NCBI GenBank assembly: GCA_024762975.1
Contig: JANTGJ010000009.1
Span: forward strand, 1 to 52,428
Direction: 5' to 3'
DNA from: Candidatus Krumholzibacteriia bacterium
GTDB taxonomy: Bacteria > Krumholzibacteriota > Krumholzibacteriia > LZORAL124-64-63
Length of the DNA: 52,428 bases
Shown here: piece after piece, positions 20,101 through 28,807 of the stretch
How positions within the stretch are numbered: the first letter of the stretch is position 1
Layout of the letters: each line of letters begins with the position of its first letter
Made by a program: the position numbers and the translations under genes
The notes under the pieces: model-generated
What the model was told of the DNA's origin: nothing
The model's database searches: none
Seen by the model: only the letters and a program-made list of their open reading frames with translations

Positions 20101-21194
20101 TCTGTGCCGCAGGCAATGGTGACAACCGGGGCGGGCACATTGGCGCGCCCCACGATATCGCAAGTCCCGGCGACTGTCCGAGTGCGGCCTGGGCTCCGGC
20201 CGGAGGGGAGACGGCCGTACTGGCCGTCGGCGGTCTGAATTCCGACGCCACGGTATGGGAAGGCTCCAGCTACGGCCCGACCGAATGGGCTCAGACCTCA
20301 CCCTACCAGGGCACGACCTACAGCGACTATCCGGGCCCCGCCGGACTGAACAAGCCGGACATCGCAGCCCCCGCAGCCAATGTGACCAGCTGCAGCGGTA
20401 ACAACGGCTACGTCGCCTACGACGGCACCAGCATGGCTTGTCCGTTGGTCGCCGGATCGGCAGCCATCCTGCTGGGCGAAGCACCCTGGTTGACGGTCGA
20501 GCAGTTGTACGAGACGCTGTCGAGTACGGCCTCGGATGTGACGACCGCCCCGGCCGCTTTCGGCCGCGACAATTTCAGCGGCGCCGGCCTCGTGAACATC
20601 AACGCGGCCCTGAATCACGTGCCGACCGCACGCGCAAGCAACGTCTGGATCTGCAACGATGGCGAATTGCCCTTGATCCTGTCCCAGGTACTGCCGGCCG
20701 CACCCTGGCTGGCGGTCGAACCACCCGTTGCCGCCATTGCCCCCGGCGACTCGCTCCGTTGCGATGTGCTGATCGACCCGAGCGGTCTGCTCGAAGGCTT
20801 CCACCAGAGCCAGATCCTCTTCGTCTCGAACGATCCGCAGGTCGTACACACCCTGCCGGTAACGCTCGTGTACGGCGAAGATCTCACTCCGGTCGACGAG
20901 GGCCCGGCGCCTGCCGCCGTCCCCCAGCTGACCAACCGCCCCAACCCATTCAATCCGCGCACGATCCTCCATTTCGAGACCTCCGGTCCGGGTGAGGTAC
21001 GGATCGACATCTTCGACCTGAAGGGGCGCCGAGTGCGCAAACTGCTGCACGAGAACCTTCCCACCGGTGTCCATCAGGCGACCTGGGATGGCCTGGACAG
21101 CCAGGGCCGTGCCGTATCCAGCGGTCAGTATCTGGCCCGTCTGGAAGCGGCCGGATTTCCCGCCGTCACCCGCAAAATGCTGCTCTTGCGCTAA
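17160..21194 (+). CDS. Large secreted multidomain S8 peptidase: BNR/sialidase-like N-terminus, CARDB domain, internal I9-like propeptide, subtilisin domain, C-terminal sorting/FlgD-like domain
   Basis: Signal peptide after ATG at 17160; 'HSTDGGASWTVREMP'; CARDB-like 'IHTLTVSIDAGDAIAEDDETDNQ'; catalytic 'GHLDTGIAYDHPDL', 'HGTHTAGLIAG', 'YDGTSMACPLVAG'; ends 'NRPNPFNPRTILHFETS...SSGQYLARLEAAGFPAVTRKMLLLR'. Confidence 0.9.
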   Translation: MLRSRSFRRLRRPAPVLAITWVALAMALVLPARAGDPVRCRTFAQPPSRVPTLDRQRTLFSQHGDPQRAEMPFRDLAWDPQDPAVPALALDDAQKTRLAELKDPMLLRRLQQETAGRRAAALAPGSSAPQKDLPWSADRLLANPTNMNDEHLALAENPATGSLFAVFAATDLGGTDRDIHIAHSTDGGASWTVREMPSSSLDEYHPDIAIDGAGYLHVVWVRADGSLMRARSSAPDNADAWTHVFQFLVGEPLAIPSLAVSGSGDFAKVFIAVDWQTINYDYMAYEWTILFLHSTNGGLSLNYDYFLPDGYEDLWPVVAMNGGTVHLVNAEVDLETGQTEILIATDNYSGGFATPGLLTGWTENNCGFPDIACQGDDVFLVYQHDFTDGLTTDGDIIYNYSWDAGTSFFGPIGMAADEYESVGPSVFTRNGVVGCLWLDAPAGGDEFQLAARLGSGYGHTDFMGNVEIVSDRATVEPMYRSCAGLASTTGQLQAVWIDRRDYPTQGLNVYTSERDLTANLAPYAPDGWGDSLVASMIRGERSDGILAADRAAYVSFALLNDGLVDVTDEFQVHLLRDGSPIGAWNVSGLPTGTYLSVEDYEITVPAGIHTLTVSIDAGDAIAEDDETDNQRTRTLSWITGDARLRLNPGQLVETILPDAPKSAAIQLISHPPLRDERTDWRIGTELAQAMDVAAKSQRLHVIIVPAQRLDPVAARAALQGAAPTTRRSALLAAARAQNDNSWQLLRDDLQRVAARGDAGEARPQWISGTIATTMTVAGIEEFARHPDVGRLWLDQTVSEPFAQPRLAGPTTSGEQSDTFVDKAIAWHLPLIGADAAWARGADGSGILVGHLDTGIAYDHPDLAGRMWDGGAAWPSHGFDAVDEDNDPYDGDSWFHGTHTAGLIAGDGSGGTSTGAAPGATLMALRSVPGYVADMNEALQFGLDHGVDLFSYSGGWTNPSEELRAQNRFTAEMLLAADVPWICAAGNGDNRGGHIGAPHDIASPGDCPSAAWAPAGGETAVLAVGGLNSDATVWEGSSYGPTEWAQTSPYQGTTYSDYPGPAGLNKPDIAAPAANVTSCSGNNGYVAYDGTSMACPLVAGSAAILLGEAPWLTVEQLYETLSSTASDVTTAPAAFGRDNFSGAGLVNINAALNHVPTARASNVWICNDGELPLILSQVLPAAPWLAVEPPVAAIAPGDSLRCDVLIDPSGLLEGFHQSQILFVSNDPQVVHTLPVTLVYGEDLTPVDEGPAPAAVPQLTNRPNPFNPRTILHFETSGPGEVRIDIFDLKGRRVRKLLHENLPTGVHQATWDGLDSQGRAVSSGQYLARLEAAGFPAVTRKMLLLR

Positions 21195-21237
21195 CTTCGA
21201 TTTCCTGCCAGAATTCGACAGGGATTATTTCGCGATT

Positions 21238-21256
21238 CCCCGGAACTTTTCCGGGG
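21238..21256 (+). terminator. Possible terminator hairpin downstream of the protease
   Basis: CCCCGGAA-CTT-TTCCGGGG perfect 8-bp stem, followed by agtttcgattt (weak U-tract). Confidence 0.5.
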
Positions 21257-21346
21257 AGTTTCGATTTGAGGCCAGTTGGCGCTGATTGCGCGACCTTTAC
21301 GTGACATCCGTTTGATGAAAACTCAACCCCTGAGGAGTCCTGCGAG

Positions 21347-22306
21347 ATGATCGAAGTTCGTGGTATCACCAAGAACTTCGGGACCATGCGCGCGCTCGAC
21401 GACGTTTCGTTCCGGCTGGAACGGGGAGAGATCCTCGGTTTCCTGGGCCCCAACGGTGCCGGCAAGAGCACGACCATGAAGATCATCACCACCTTTCTGG
21501 CCCCGGATTCGGGCTCGGTCGAGGTGGATGGGATCGACGTCCTGGAGAAGCCGCTGGAAGTCCGCGGCAAAATCGGCTATCTGCCGGAAAACGTGCCTTT
21601 GTACACCGACATGAATGTTCACGAGTACCTGTCCTTCGTCGGCAAGGCCCGCGGCCTCGGCGGCAACGCCCTGCGCGACCGGCTGGACTGGTGTGTCGAG
21701 GCCTGTGGTCTGTTGACCGAGTACCGCAAAACGATCGGTGAATTGTCCAAGGGCTACAAGCAGCGCACCGGCCTGGCTCAGGCCCTGATCCACGATCCGG
21801 ATATCCTGATTCTGGATGAGCCCACCAGTGGCCTCGATCCGCTCCAGATCATCGGCATCCGCGACCTGATCAAGCGACTGGCCGGCTCCAAGACGATCAT
21901 CTTCTCTACGCACATCCTGCAGGAGGTCGCCCCGGTCACCGACCGCGTGGTGATCATCAACGAGGGCAGAATCATCGCCGACGGCAATGTCGGTGAACTT
22001 TCCAAGGACGCCATGGGTGGAGTCCGACTGTACGTCGGAGTCCAGGCGGAGTCGGAGATGGTCGAAGCTGCCTTGCGCAACCTGGGCGATCTGAAGGAAT
22101 TGAAACCGCTCGCAGCCGGGGACGGCCAATGCCGCTTCGAGATCCGCGCCGCATTTGATGCGGACCTGACCCGCCGCATCAATGATCTGGTCCGCAAAGA
22201 GGGCTGGCAACTGAAGGAACTGCACGAGTCCCCGTACAATCTCGAGGACACCTTTATCTCGCTGACGCGCCGCTCACAGGAGCAGAGCCGCAAGGGGGTG
22301 GCATGA
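21347..22306 (+). CDS. ABC transporter ATP-binding protein (GldA-like)
   Basis: 'FLGPNGAGKSTTMKIITTFLAPDSGSVEVDGIDV', 'LSKGYKQRTGLAQALIHDPDILILDEPTSGLDPLQI'. Confidence 0.95.
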   Translation: MIEVRGITKNFGTMRALDDVSFRLERGEILGFLGPNGAGKSTTMKIITTFLAPDSGSVEVDGIDVLEKPLEVRGKIGYLPENVPLYTDMNVHEYLSFVGKARGLGGNALRDRLDWCVEACGLLTEYRKTIGELSKGYKQRTGLAQALIHDPDILILDEPTSGLDPLQIIGIRDLIKRLAGSKTIIFSTHILQEVAPVTDRVVIINEGRIIADGNVGELSKDAMGGVRLYVGVQAESEMVEAALRNLGDLKELKPLAAGDGQCRFEIRAAFDADLTRRINDLVRKEGWQLKELHESPYNLEDTFISLTRRSQEQSRKGVA

Positions 22307-22307
22307 A

Positions 22308-23042
22308 ATGTTCGGAATGAATGGAGCACTGACCGTCTTCCGGCGTGAATTCGCCGCCTACTTCAACAGCCCGATCGCGTACATTTTCATCATCGCGTTT
22401 CTGGTGTTGAACTCCGGCCTGTTCATGACCGGCTTTTTCCTGACCGGGACGGCGGACCTGCGCGCGTTCCTGGGTAACCTGCCCATCTTCCTGATCTTCT
22501 TCATCCCCGCCGTGTCGATGAGACTGTGGGCCGAAGACAAGCGGTTGGGCACCTTCGAACTGCTGATGACGCTTCCCATCGGGGCCGGCCAGGTCATGCT
22601 GGGCAAGTTCCTGGCCGCTTTCGCCTTCTACCTGATCGCATTGGCCGGCACCCTGCCGCTGCCGATCATGATCTCGGTGCTGGGCAATCCGGATCTCGGC
22701 GCCATGGTCAGCGGCTATATCGGGGCCGCGCTGCTGGGCGCCCTGTACCTGGGCATCGGAACCTTCACCAGCGGACTGATGCGCGACCAGATCTCGGCGG
22801 TGATCCTGGGCATCATGGCCTGTTTCGTGGTTTTCATCGTCGGCGTACCCGGCGTGGCCGCTACGATCGATGGCTGGATCCCCGGCCTGGGCGCCTTTCT
22901 GCAGCACTTCGTCGGGCTCTCGAGTCACTACGAGAACATGCTGCGAGGTGTCATCTCGATGGGCGGGCTGACCTACTTCCTGGGGATGACCGCCGTCTTC
23001 CTGACCCTCAACACGCTTTGGCTGGAAGGGAGGAAGTACTAG
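22308..23042 (+). CDS. ABC-2 type permease (GldF-like)
   Basis: 244 aa, 6 TM; 'FRREFAAYFNSPIAYIFIIAFLVLNSGLFM', 'DKRLGTFELLMTLPI' typical of the GldF family. Confidence 0.9.
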   Translation: MFGMNGALTVFRREFAAYFNSPIAYIFIIAFLVLNSGLFMTGFFLTGTADLRAFLGNLPIFLIFFIPAVSMRLWAEDKRLGTFELLMTLPIGAGQVMLGKFLAAFAFYLIALAGTLPLPIMISVLGNPDLGAMVSGYIGAALLGALYLGIGTFTSGLMRDQISAVILGIMACFVVFIVGVPGVAATIDGWIPGLGAFLQHFVGLSSHYENMLRGVISMGGLTYFLGMTAVFLTLNTLWLEGRKY

Positions 23043-23043
23043 C

Positions 23044-24798
23044 ATGAATACCAATCGCAGAAAATTCCGCGTCACCTTCGCGCTGACCGCTGTCATCCTG
23101 GCGGCAATCCTCTTCTTCCTGGTTTCGGTGCTGGACAACCTGCGCGGCGCTCGCGTGGATATGACCAGCGACCAACTGTTTACGCTTTCGGATTCCGCCG
23201 TTCAAATCCTCGAAGGCTTGAAGGTGCCGGTACAGGTGAAGCTGTATATCACCCCTTCGGAGAAGATGCCGACGCAGTTGCGCAATCTCGAGCGCGACGT
23301 CACCGAGCAGTTGCGCAACTTCGAGCAGGTCTCCGACGGCATGTTGCAATTCTCGGTCTTCAATCCACAGGACGATGAGGAGATGCAGAAGTCGCTCGGA
23401 GCGAAAGGGATCCAGCCGTTCCAGGTGCAATCCATCGAGAAAGACGAGATGGGCATCAAGCTGGTCTGGAGCGCACTGACCATCGCCTACAAGGACAAGC
23501 CCGAAGAGGTCATCAACCAGGTGCTGCCGCAAAATCTGGCAGGCCTGGAGCAGGATATCATTGGCCCGGTGTACCGCCTGACCCGGGACCGGACACCGCG
23601 GGTGGCGGTCTTCGGACCCAAGAAGCAGGTCGACCAGCAGATGGCAATGGCCTATCTGCAGCAGGGCATGCAACCGCCCGAGCCGCAGGATCAGTTCACC
23701 CGCATCAGTGAACTGCTGAAGCAGGGCCACTACGAGGCCGTGCCGGTCGAGTTGACCGAGGCCTCGCCGATTCCCGACGATGTCGATGCGCTGATCGTCA
23801 TGGCGCTGGCGCCGCTGAACGAGCGCCAGACCTGGGAAATCAACCGTGCATTGCGCGGTGGGCTTCCCGTGGTCCTCGCCGTTCAGGCACACGAGTATGG
23901 CTACGCGCCTGCACAACGTGGCGGCTGGCAGGTCAATGGCCAGAGTGTCGACTCGCAGGTGGACGAGATGCTGGCCGGATTCGGTGTCGACCTGGGTACC
24001 GATCACTTCCTGGACATGAGTATGGAAACGATCGACCTGCCCCGCGAAGTGAACCTGGGCGGGATGCGCATGCAGACGCGGGAACCGGTACGGCTGCCGA
24101 TCCAGATCCGCGTCACCGAGGGGCAGATGTTCCAGGACTCACCGCTGGTCAACCGCATCGGCTCCCTGTTCTTCCTGTGGGGAACGCCGCTGATCAACAA
24201 CCCGGACGTCCTGGCGTCCAACGGTCTGCAGGCAACGAACCTGATCGAGTCGAGCCCGAATTCCTGGACCGAAACCTGGAGCGAAGGACCGGTACCCGGC
24301 GCGGCGCTGGACCCGAACCAGAAGCAGATGATCGGCCCGCAACCGCTGGCCGTCCTGCTGGAGGGAACCTTCCCCGATCTGTGGAGCGGACGCGCCGTGC
24401 CCGAATGGCCGGCGACCGCCGCCCCCGAGGATTCCGGAAGCGACGCTCCGCAGGCCCCGCCCGCGGACGTGGATCCGGCGCCGTCCAAGATGTTCGTTAT
24501 CGGCAGTGCCAAGATGTTCGACGACAACATTCTGGCCGCGCATCAGAACGCGCTGCTGGTGCTCAATGCCGTGGACTACCTGGCCGGTTCGACCGAGCTG
24601 CTTTCGATTCGCTCGAAGACGCTGACGCAGCGCGTGATCCGACCGACTCAGGACGGCGAGAAGCTGGCCTGGCGTATCTTCGTAGTGCTGCTGGTACCGG
24701 TGCTGATCGCCATCTATGGCATCGTACGGGCCAGTGTCCGGCGCAAAAATGCGGCGACCTATCGCCAGGAACTGACCCGTCGCGGCCACGGCGCCTAA
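23044..24798 (+). CDS. GldG-like ABC-type uncharacterised transport system protein
   Basis: N- and C-terminal TM helices flanking an extracytoplasmic region; 'GARVDMTSDQLFTLSDSAVQILEGLKVPVQVKLYITPSEKMP' is the GldG family signature. Confidence 0.88.
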   Translation: MNTNRRKFRVTFALTAVILAAILFFLVSVLDNLRGARVDMTSDQLFTLSDSAVQILEGLKVPVQVKLYITPSEKMPTQLRNLERDVTEQLRNFEQVSDGMLQFSVFNPQDDEEMQKSLGAKGIQPFQVQSIEKDEMGIKLVWSALTIAYKDKPEEVINQVLPQNLAGLEQDIIGPVYRLTRDRTPRVAVFGPKKQVDQQMAMAYLQQGMQPPEPQDQFTRISELLKQGHYEAVPVELTEASPIPDDVDALIVMALAPLNERQTWEINRALRGGLPVVLAVQAHEYGYAPAQRGGWQVNGQSVDSQVDEMLAGFGVDLGTDHFLDMSMETIDLPREVNLGGMRMQTREPVRLPIQIRVTEGQMFQDSPLVNRIGSLFFLWGTPLINNPDVLASNGLQATNLIESSPNSWTETWSEGPVPGAALDPNQKQMIGPQPLAVLLEGTFPDLWSGRAVPEWPATAAPEDSGSDAPQAPPADVDPAPSKMFVIGSAKMFDDNILAAHQNALLVLNAVDYLAGSTELLSIRSKTLTQRVIRPTQDGEKLAWRIFVVLLVPVLIAIYGIVRASVRRKNAATYRQELTRRGHGA

Positions 24799-24810
24799 AG
24801 GAGGACCGAC

Positions 24811-25854
24811 ATGATCAAGACCAGAAATCTGGTACTGCTGGTGGTCGTGCTGATTGTCCTGCTGGGAGTCAGCTGGCTGCAGAAGTCCAATCACAGCAAA
24901 AGCACGGGCGGATCGAATATGACGACCGTGCTCACGGGTGAGTTGACACGGGACAATCTCAGCCGCATCACCGTGGCCTATGGCCTGGAGGGGGATGTGG
25001 TCGAGTTGCAGGCCACACCGACCGGGTGGGTTGTCGCTTCGGCGTATCAGGCCAGGGTCAGCGACGCGCGCGTCGATGCCCTGCTGCGCAACCTGGCGAA
25101 TTTGACCGGCGAGTTCCGGTCCGACGCCGAGGATGTCATCGCCGACTACGGCCTGGACAGCGACTCGTCGATCCGGATCCGGGCTTTCGGTCCCGGCGGT
25201 GACGAGGTGTTGGCCCTGGACGTGGGCAACTCTCCCGAGCGGTTGCCCGGGAACTTCGTCAAATCTCCGGACTCCCCCGCCGTCTACCTGACGCAGGAGA
25301 GCGTATTGACGCACCTGGGTCTCTACAATGGTCCGGCCCGACCGAAGTCGATCCATTTCGCGGATCTGCAGGCGGCCAAGCAGGACCTCAAGGCGATTGA
25401 CCAAATCGTTCTCGAATCCGACGGGAAGCGGCTCGAGTTGGTGAAGGACTTCGCCATGACCGTTCCCGCGGAGGATGACACGACGGGCGCCGAGCCGACC
25501 GTCGATCGTTTGACCTGGGAATGGAAAGCCGCCTCGCAGGGTGACCGGGCCCTGGCCAAGACGAAAGTCGATGCGGTGCAGTCGGCCTTGACGGCCATTC
25601 GTGCCGTGGATGTCGATGATCCGAACGGCGATCTGGCCGCCTTCGGGTTGGAGCCGGCCCTGCGGACGGCAACCCTCGTTCTCGAGGACGGCAGTGAGCG
25701 CGTCTTCGAATTCGGCAATGCCCGTGAAACACAGGGCGATCACCCGGCGGGCACCTGGTTGCGAGAGCGTGGCGAGCCTACGATCTGGGTGGTCACGGAC
25801 TACACGATCAACAATATTTTCAAGACTCTGGAGGAACTGCTGCCGGACGAATAG
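24811..25854 (+). CDS. DUF4340 domain-containing membrane-anchored protein
   Basis: 347 aa with N-terminal TM; syntenic after GldG; 'DYGLDSDSSIRIRAFGPGGDEVLALDVGN' and 'VYLTQESVLTHLG' typical of DUF4340. Confidence 0.8.
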   Translation: MIKTRNLVLLVVVLIVLLGVSWLQKSNHSKSTGGSNMTTVLTGELTRDNLSRITVAYGLEGDVVELQATPTGWVVASAYQARVSDARVDALLRNLANLTGEFRSDAEDVIADYGLDSDSSIRIRAFGPGGDEVLALDVGNSPERLPGNFVKSPDSPAVYLTQESVLTHLGLYNGPARPKSIHFADLQAAKQDLKAIDQIVLESDGKRLELVKDFAMTVPAEDDTTGAEPTVDRLTWEWKAASQGDRALAKTKVDAVQSALTAIRAVDVDDPNGDLAAFGLEPALRTATLVLEDGSERVFEFGNARETQGDHPAGTWLRERGEPTIWVVTDYTINNIFKTLEELLPDE

Positions 25855-25872
25855 AAGGCTGCGGATCGAACG

Positions 25873-25905
25873 GCCCGGATCGCACCCGCGGTCCGGGCTT
25901 TTTTT
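25873..25905 (+). terminator. Rho-independent terminator of the ABC operon
   Basis: GCCCGGA (25873-25879) pairs with TCCGGGC (25892-25898), followed by TTTTTTT. Confidence 0.85.
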
Positions 25906-26029
25906 CCGTCTTTTTTTGAGCCCAGCGGCACGGCGAATTTCCTTCCCCGCCCATCCTGTGCTAAATTTCAGGCGGATCACGATTCGACATGGCAGGCTGC
26001 AATGAAGCACCGATTCCCGGAGGAACCCC

Positions 26030-27406
26030 GTGAGTAGTCAGGGACCATCCCAATCCAAAGCCAAGGACCGCGTGAACGGATTGCTGCTGAAGAACGGCAC
26101 CGTGCTGGACTACTATCCCAGCGAACTGGATGCCGGGCCGGACCCCGTCGTCGAGTGCTGCGATCTGCGCATCGAAGGCGATCGGGTTGTTGAACGAGGC
26201 AAGGATCTGGCGGAGCAACCGGGCGACGAGATCATCGACCTGGCCGGTGCCACCCTGATGCCCGGCAACGTGAACGCACACGGTCATCTCTATGCCTCCC
26301 TGGCAGCCGGGATGCCTCAGCCGGCGGTCCCTTTGGAATCCTTCTCCGATATCCTGACCGAGATCTGGTGGCCCCTGGACCGCGCATTGGACGCCGAAGC
26401 TGTGTACCTGAGCGCGTTGGCCGGCGCCTGGGACGCGATTCGCAGCGGCACGACCCTGATCTTCGATCATCACGCCAGTTTGGCCTGCGTCGGTGGCTCG
26501 CTGGACCTGGTGGAAAAGGGCATCTCGGAGATCGGCCTGCGCGGCTGCCTGTGCTACGAGTCAACCGACCGCGGCGGCAAGGGACAACGCGACATTGCCC
26601 TGGAAGAGAACGAACGCTACCTGCAGAAAATTTCGGATGCACCGAAGTCGGGAGTCGCCCGGTTTCGCGGCCTGGTCGGAGCGCACGCCTCGTTCACGCT
26701 GGAGGAACGCACACTCGAGTTGCTTTCGGAGATCTGCAGCCGCAACAATGCCGGCCTGCACATCCACCTGGCCGAGGGAACCACCGACCGGGAAGTGAGT
26801 CAGGATCGCGGCTGGAAAGACCCCCTGGATCGTCTGGTCGAGTTCGGGTTGGTCCGTCCGGGCAGTATCTTCGCACACGGTGTGGACCTTTCTCCGATCG
26901 ACCTGCAGACGCTCGAGGACAAGGGCGCCTGGTTGATCCACTGCGGCCGTTCCAACATGAACAATGGTGTCGGTCGCGCTCCGGTCGATCGCTTCCCGGC
27001 CAACTGTGGCATCGGTACCGACGGCCTGGACGACAATATGTGGGGCGAGTTGCGCACGACCTATTTCCGCGGCAGGGAGGGTGGCCGCGGACCGCTGTCC
27101 TTCCCCGCGGCCGAGCGCTTCTGGCTGGGCAACTTCCGCCTCGCGCGAGAGACCTTCGGCGAGCCCTTCGGCAGCCTGCGCCCCGGCGCGCCCGCGGATT
27201 TCATGATCCTGGAGAATTTCCAGAAGACGCCGCTGACGGCCGACAATTGGCTCGGCCATCTGCTCTTCGATTTCCATCCCTGGGATATTCACGCCGTGTA
27301 CGTGGACGGTCAGCGTCGTTACAGCAATGGCGACAAGGCGCCGGTCGATGCTCTGAAACTCCAGGAAACCGCCGCCCGCATCTGGATCACGATGGGGTTG
27401 AAATGA
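26030..27406 (+). CDS. ssnA: SsnA-like putative aminohydrolase/amidohydrolase
   Basis: 458 aa; 'GATLMPGNVNAHGHLYASLAAGMP', 'SGTTLIFDHHAS', 'LHIHLAEGTTD', 'NCGIGTDGLDDNMWGELRTTYF'; followed with ATGA overlap by a YgeY homologue, as expected for SsnA neighbourhoods. Confidence 0.82.
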   Translation: MSSQGPSQSKAKDRVNGLLLKNGTVLDYYPSELDAGPDPVVECCDLRIEGDRVVERGKDLAEQPGDEIIDLAGATLMPGNVNAHGHLYASLAAGMPQPAVPLESFSDILTEIWWPLDRALDAEAVYLSALAGAWDAIRSGTTLIFDHHASLACVGGSLDLVEKGISEIGLRGCLCYESTDRGGKGQRDIALEENERYLQKISDAPKSGVARFRGLVGAHASFTLEERTLELLSEICSRNNAGLHIHLAEGTTDREVSQDRGWKDPLDRLVEFGLVRPGSIFAHGVDLSPIDLQTLEDKGAWLIHCGRSNMNNGVGRAPVDRFPANCGIGTDGLDDNMWGELRTTYFRGREGGRGPLSFPAAERFWLGNFRLARETFGEPFGSLRPGAPADFMILENFQKTPLTADNWLGHLLFDFHPWDIHAVYVDGQRRYSNGDKAPVDALKLQETAARIWITMGLK

Positions 27407-28620
27407 GCGGCTCGGGCGCGCTGGGAACGCGCATTCGCGAAGCAGCCGAGCAACGGCAGGAGCAGATGATCGACTTGCTGCGGCGGATCGTCGCCCAGCC
27501 TTCGACCTCCGGCAACGAGGAAGGCGTGGTACGCATTCTCGAGAAGGAGATGAAGAACCAGGGTTTCGACGAAGTGAAGATCGACGGCCTGGGAAACATC
27601 CTGGGCCGCATCGGCCAGGGCCCGCGGGTGATGGCCTTCGATGCGCATATCGACACTGTCGACGTGGGCGACCCCGCGCAATGGACCTGCGATCCGTTTG
27701 AAGGAAAAATCGAGGACGGCCTGATCTATGGCCGCGGTGCCGTCGATCAGAAGGCAGGCATGGCGTGCATGATTCACGCCGCGGCGATCCTGAAGGAGAT
27801 GGAACTCCTGGAAGACTGGACGATCTGGATGGTCGGCTCGGTCATGGAAGAGGATTGTGACGGCCTGTGTTGGCACTACCTGCTGAATGAGGGCATCCTG
27901 AAACCCGAGTTGGTGGTTTCCACGGAACCGACCAGCCTGCGAATCCATCGCGGCCACCGCGGTCGCATGGAAATCCGCGTTCGTGTTCAGGGAGTTTCCT
28001 GCCACGGCTCGATGCCGCACCTGGGCGAGAATGCGATCTACAAGATCGCCCCGGCGATCACCGCCATCGAGCAGCTGAACGAGCGGTTGAAGGACGACGA
28101 GTTCCTGGGCAAGGGCACCTGCACAATTTCGTGGATGAACGGCCGCGCCCCCAGCCTGTGCGCCGTCGCCGACGAAGCCGTGTTCCACATCGACCGCCGT
28201 TTGACGGCCGGCGAGACGAAGGAGTCGGCGCTGGCCGAGGTCCGCGAAGCGATGCGCACAGCCGGCGTCGAAGCCGAAGTGTTCACGCTCACCTACGAGG
28301 AAGAAGCCTGGACCGGGCTCGTCTATCCGATGGAGAAATACTACCCGACCTGGACGTTGCCGGAGGAGCATCCGGTCGTGCAGGCCGGCGCTTCGGCCTA
28401 CCGGGATGTGGTCGGGAAGGATCCCGAAATTTCGCGTTGGACCTTCAGCACCAACGGTGTGACGATTACCGGGGTGCATGGCATTCCCTGCCTGGGTTTT
28501 GGTCCCGGTCCCGAGAGCCAGGCTCACTCGGCCGATGAGTGGGTGCCCGCGGCAGACCTGCCGATCGCGTGTGCGTTCTACGCGGCGCTGCCGGGCATGC
28601 TTGCGGCGCAGAAGCGTTGA
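27403..28620 (+). CDS. ygeY: YgeY family selenium-metabolism-linked M20 hydrolase
   Basis: 'AFDAHIDTVDVGD', 'EEDCDGLCWHYLL', 'VVSTEPTSLRIHRGHRGRMEIRVRVQGVSCHGSMPHLGENAIYKI', 'CAVADEAVFHIDRRLTAGET', 'WTGLVYPMEKYYPTW', 'WTFSTNGVTITGVHGIPCLGFGPGPE' closely match recalled E. coli YgeY. Confidence 0.9.
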   Translation: MSGSGALGTRIREAAEQRQEQMIDLLRRIVAQPSTSGNEEGVVRILEKEMKNQGFDEVKIDGLGNILGRIGQGPRVMAFDAHIDTVDVGDPAQWTCDPFEGKIEDGLIYGRGAVDQKAGMACMIHAAAILKEMELLEDWTIWMVGSVMEEDCDGLCWHYLLNEGILKPELVVSTEPTSLRIHRGHRGRMEIRVRVQGVSCHGSMPHLGENAIYKIAPAITAIEQLNERLKDDEFLGKGTCTISWMNGRAPSLCAVADEAVFHIDRRLTAGETKESALAEVREAMRTAGVEAEVFTLTYEEEAWTGLVYPMEKYYPTWTLPEEHPVVQAGASAYRDVVGKDPEISRWTFSTNGVTITGVHGIPCLGFGPGPESQAHSADEWVPAADLPIACAFYAALPGMLAAQKR

Positions 28621-28807
28621 TTGCGGATTCGCGGACGGCACTTCTGCGGGTTTGCAACCGGTTGATTTCAGGGGAGTTTCCGTTTGTGCCGTTTCATGGC
28701 GGTGTATTCTTTTGCAAATAGGAAGTTCCTTTGATATAATCAACACGTTCTCATATTCACCGTGCCGTCTGCCGCAACCTGCGGTGGATCCCGCCCCGGA
28801 GGTTTCG

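Noticed and set aside
24139-26010. 623-aa minus-strand ORF across GldG/DUF4340 and the terminator
   Set aside because: Antisense shadow; the plus-strand operon is well supported.
26368-28620. 750-aa ORF appearing to be one long protein
   Set aside because: The first ~345 codons are out-of-frame read-through of ssnA; the real gene is ygeY starting at ATG 27403.
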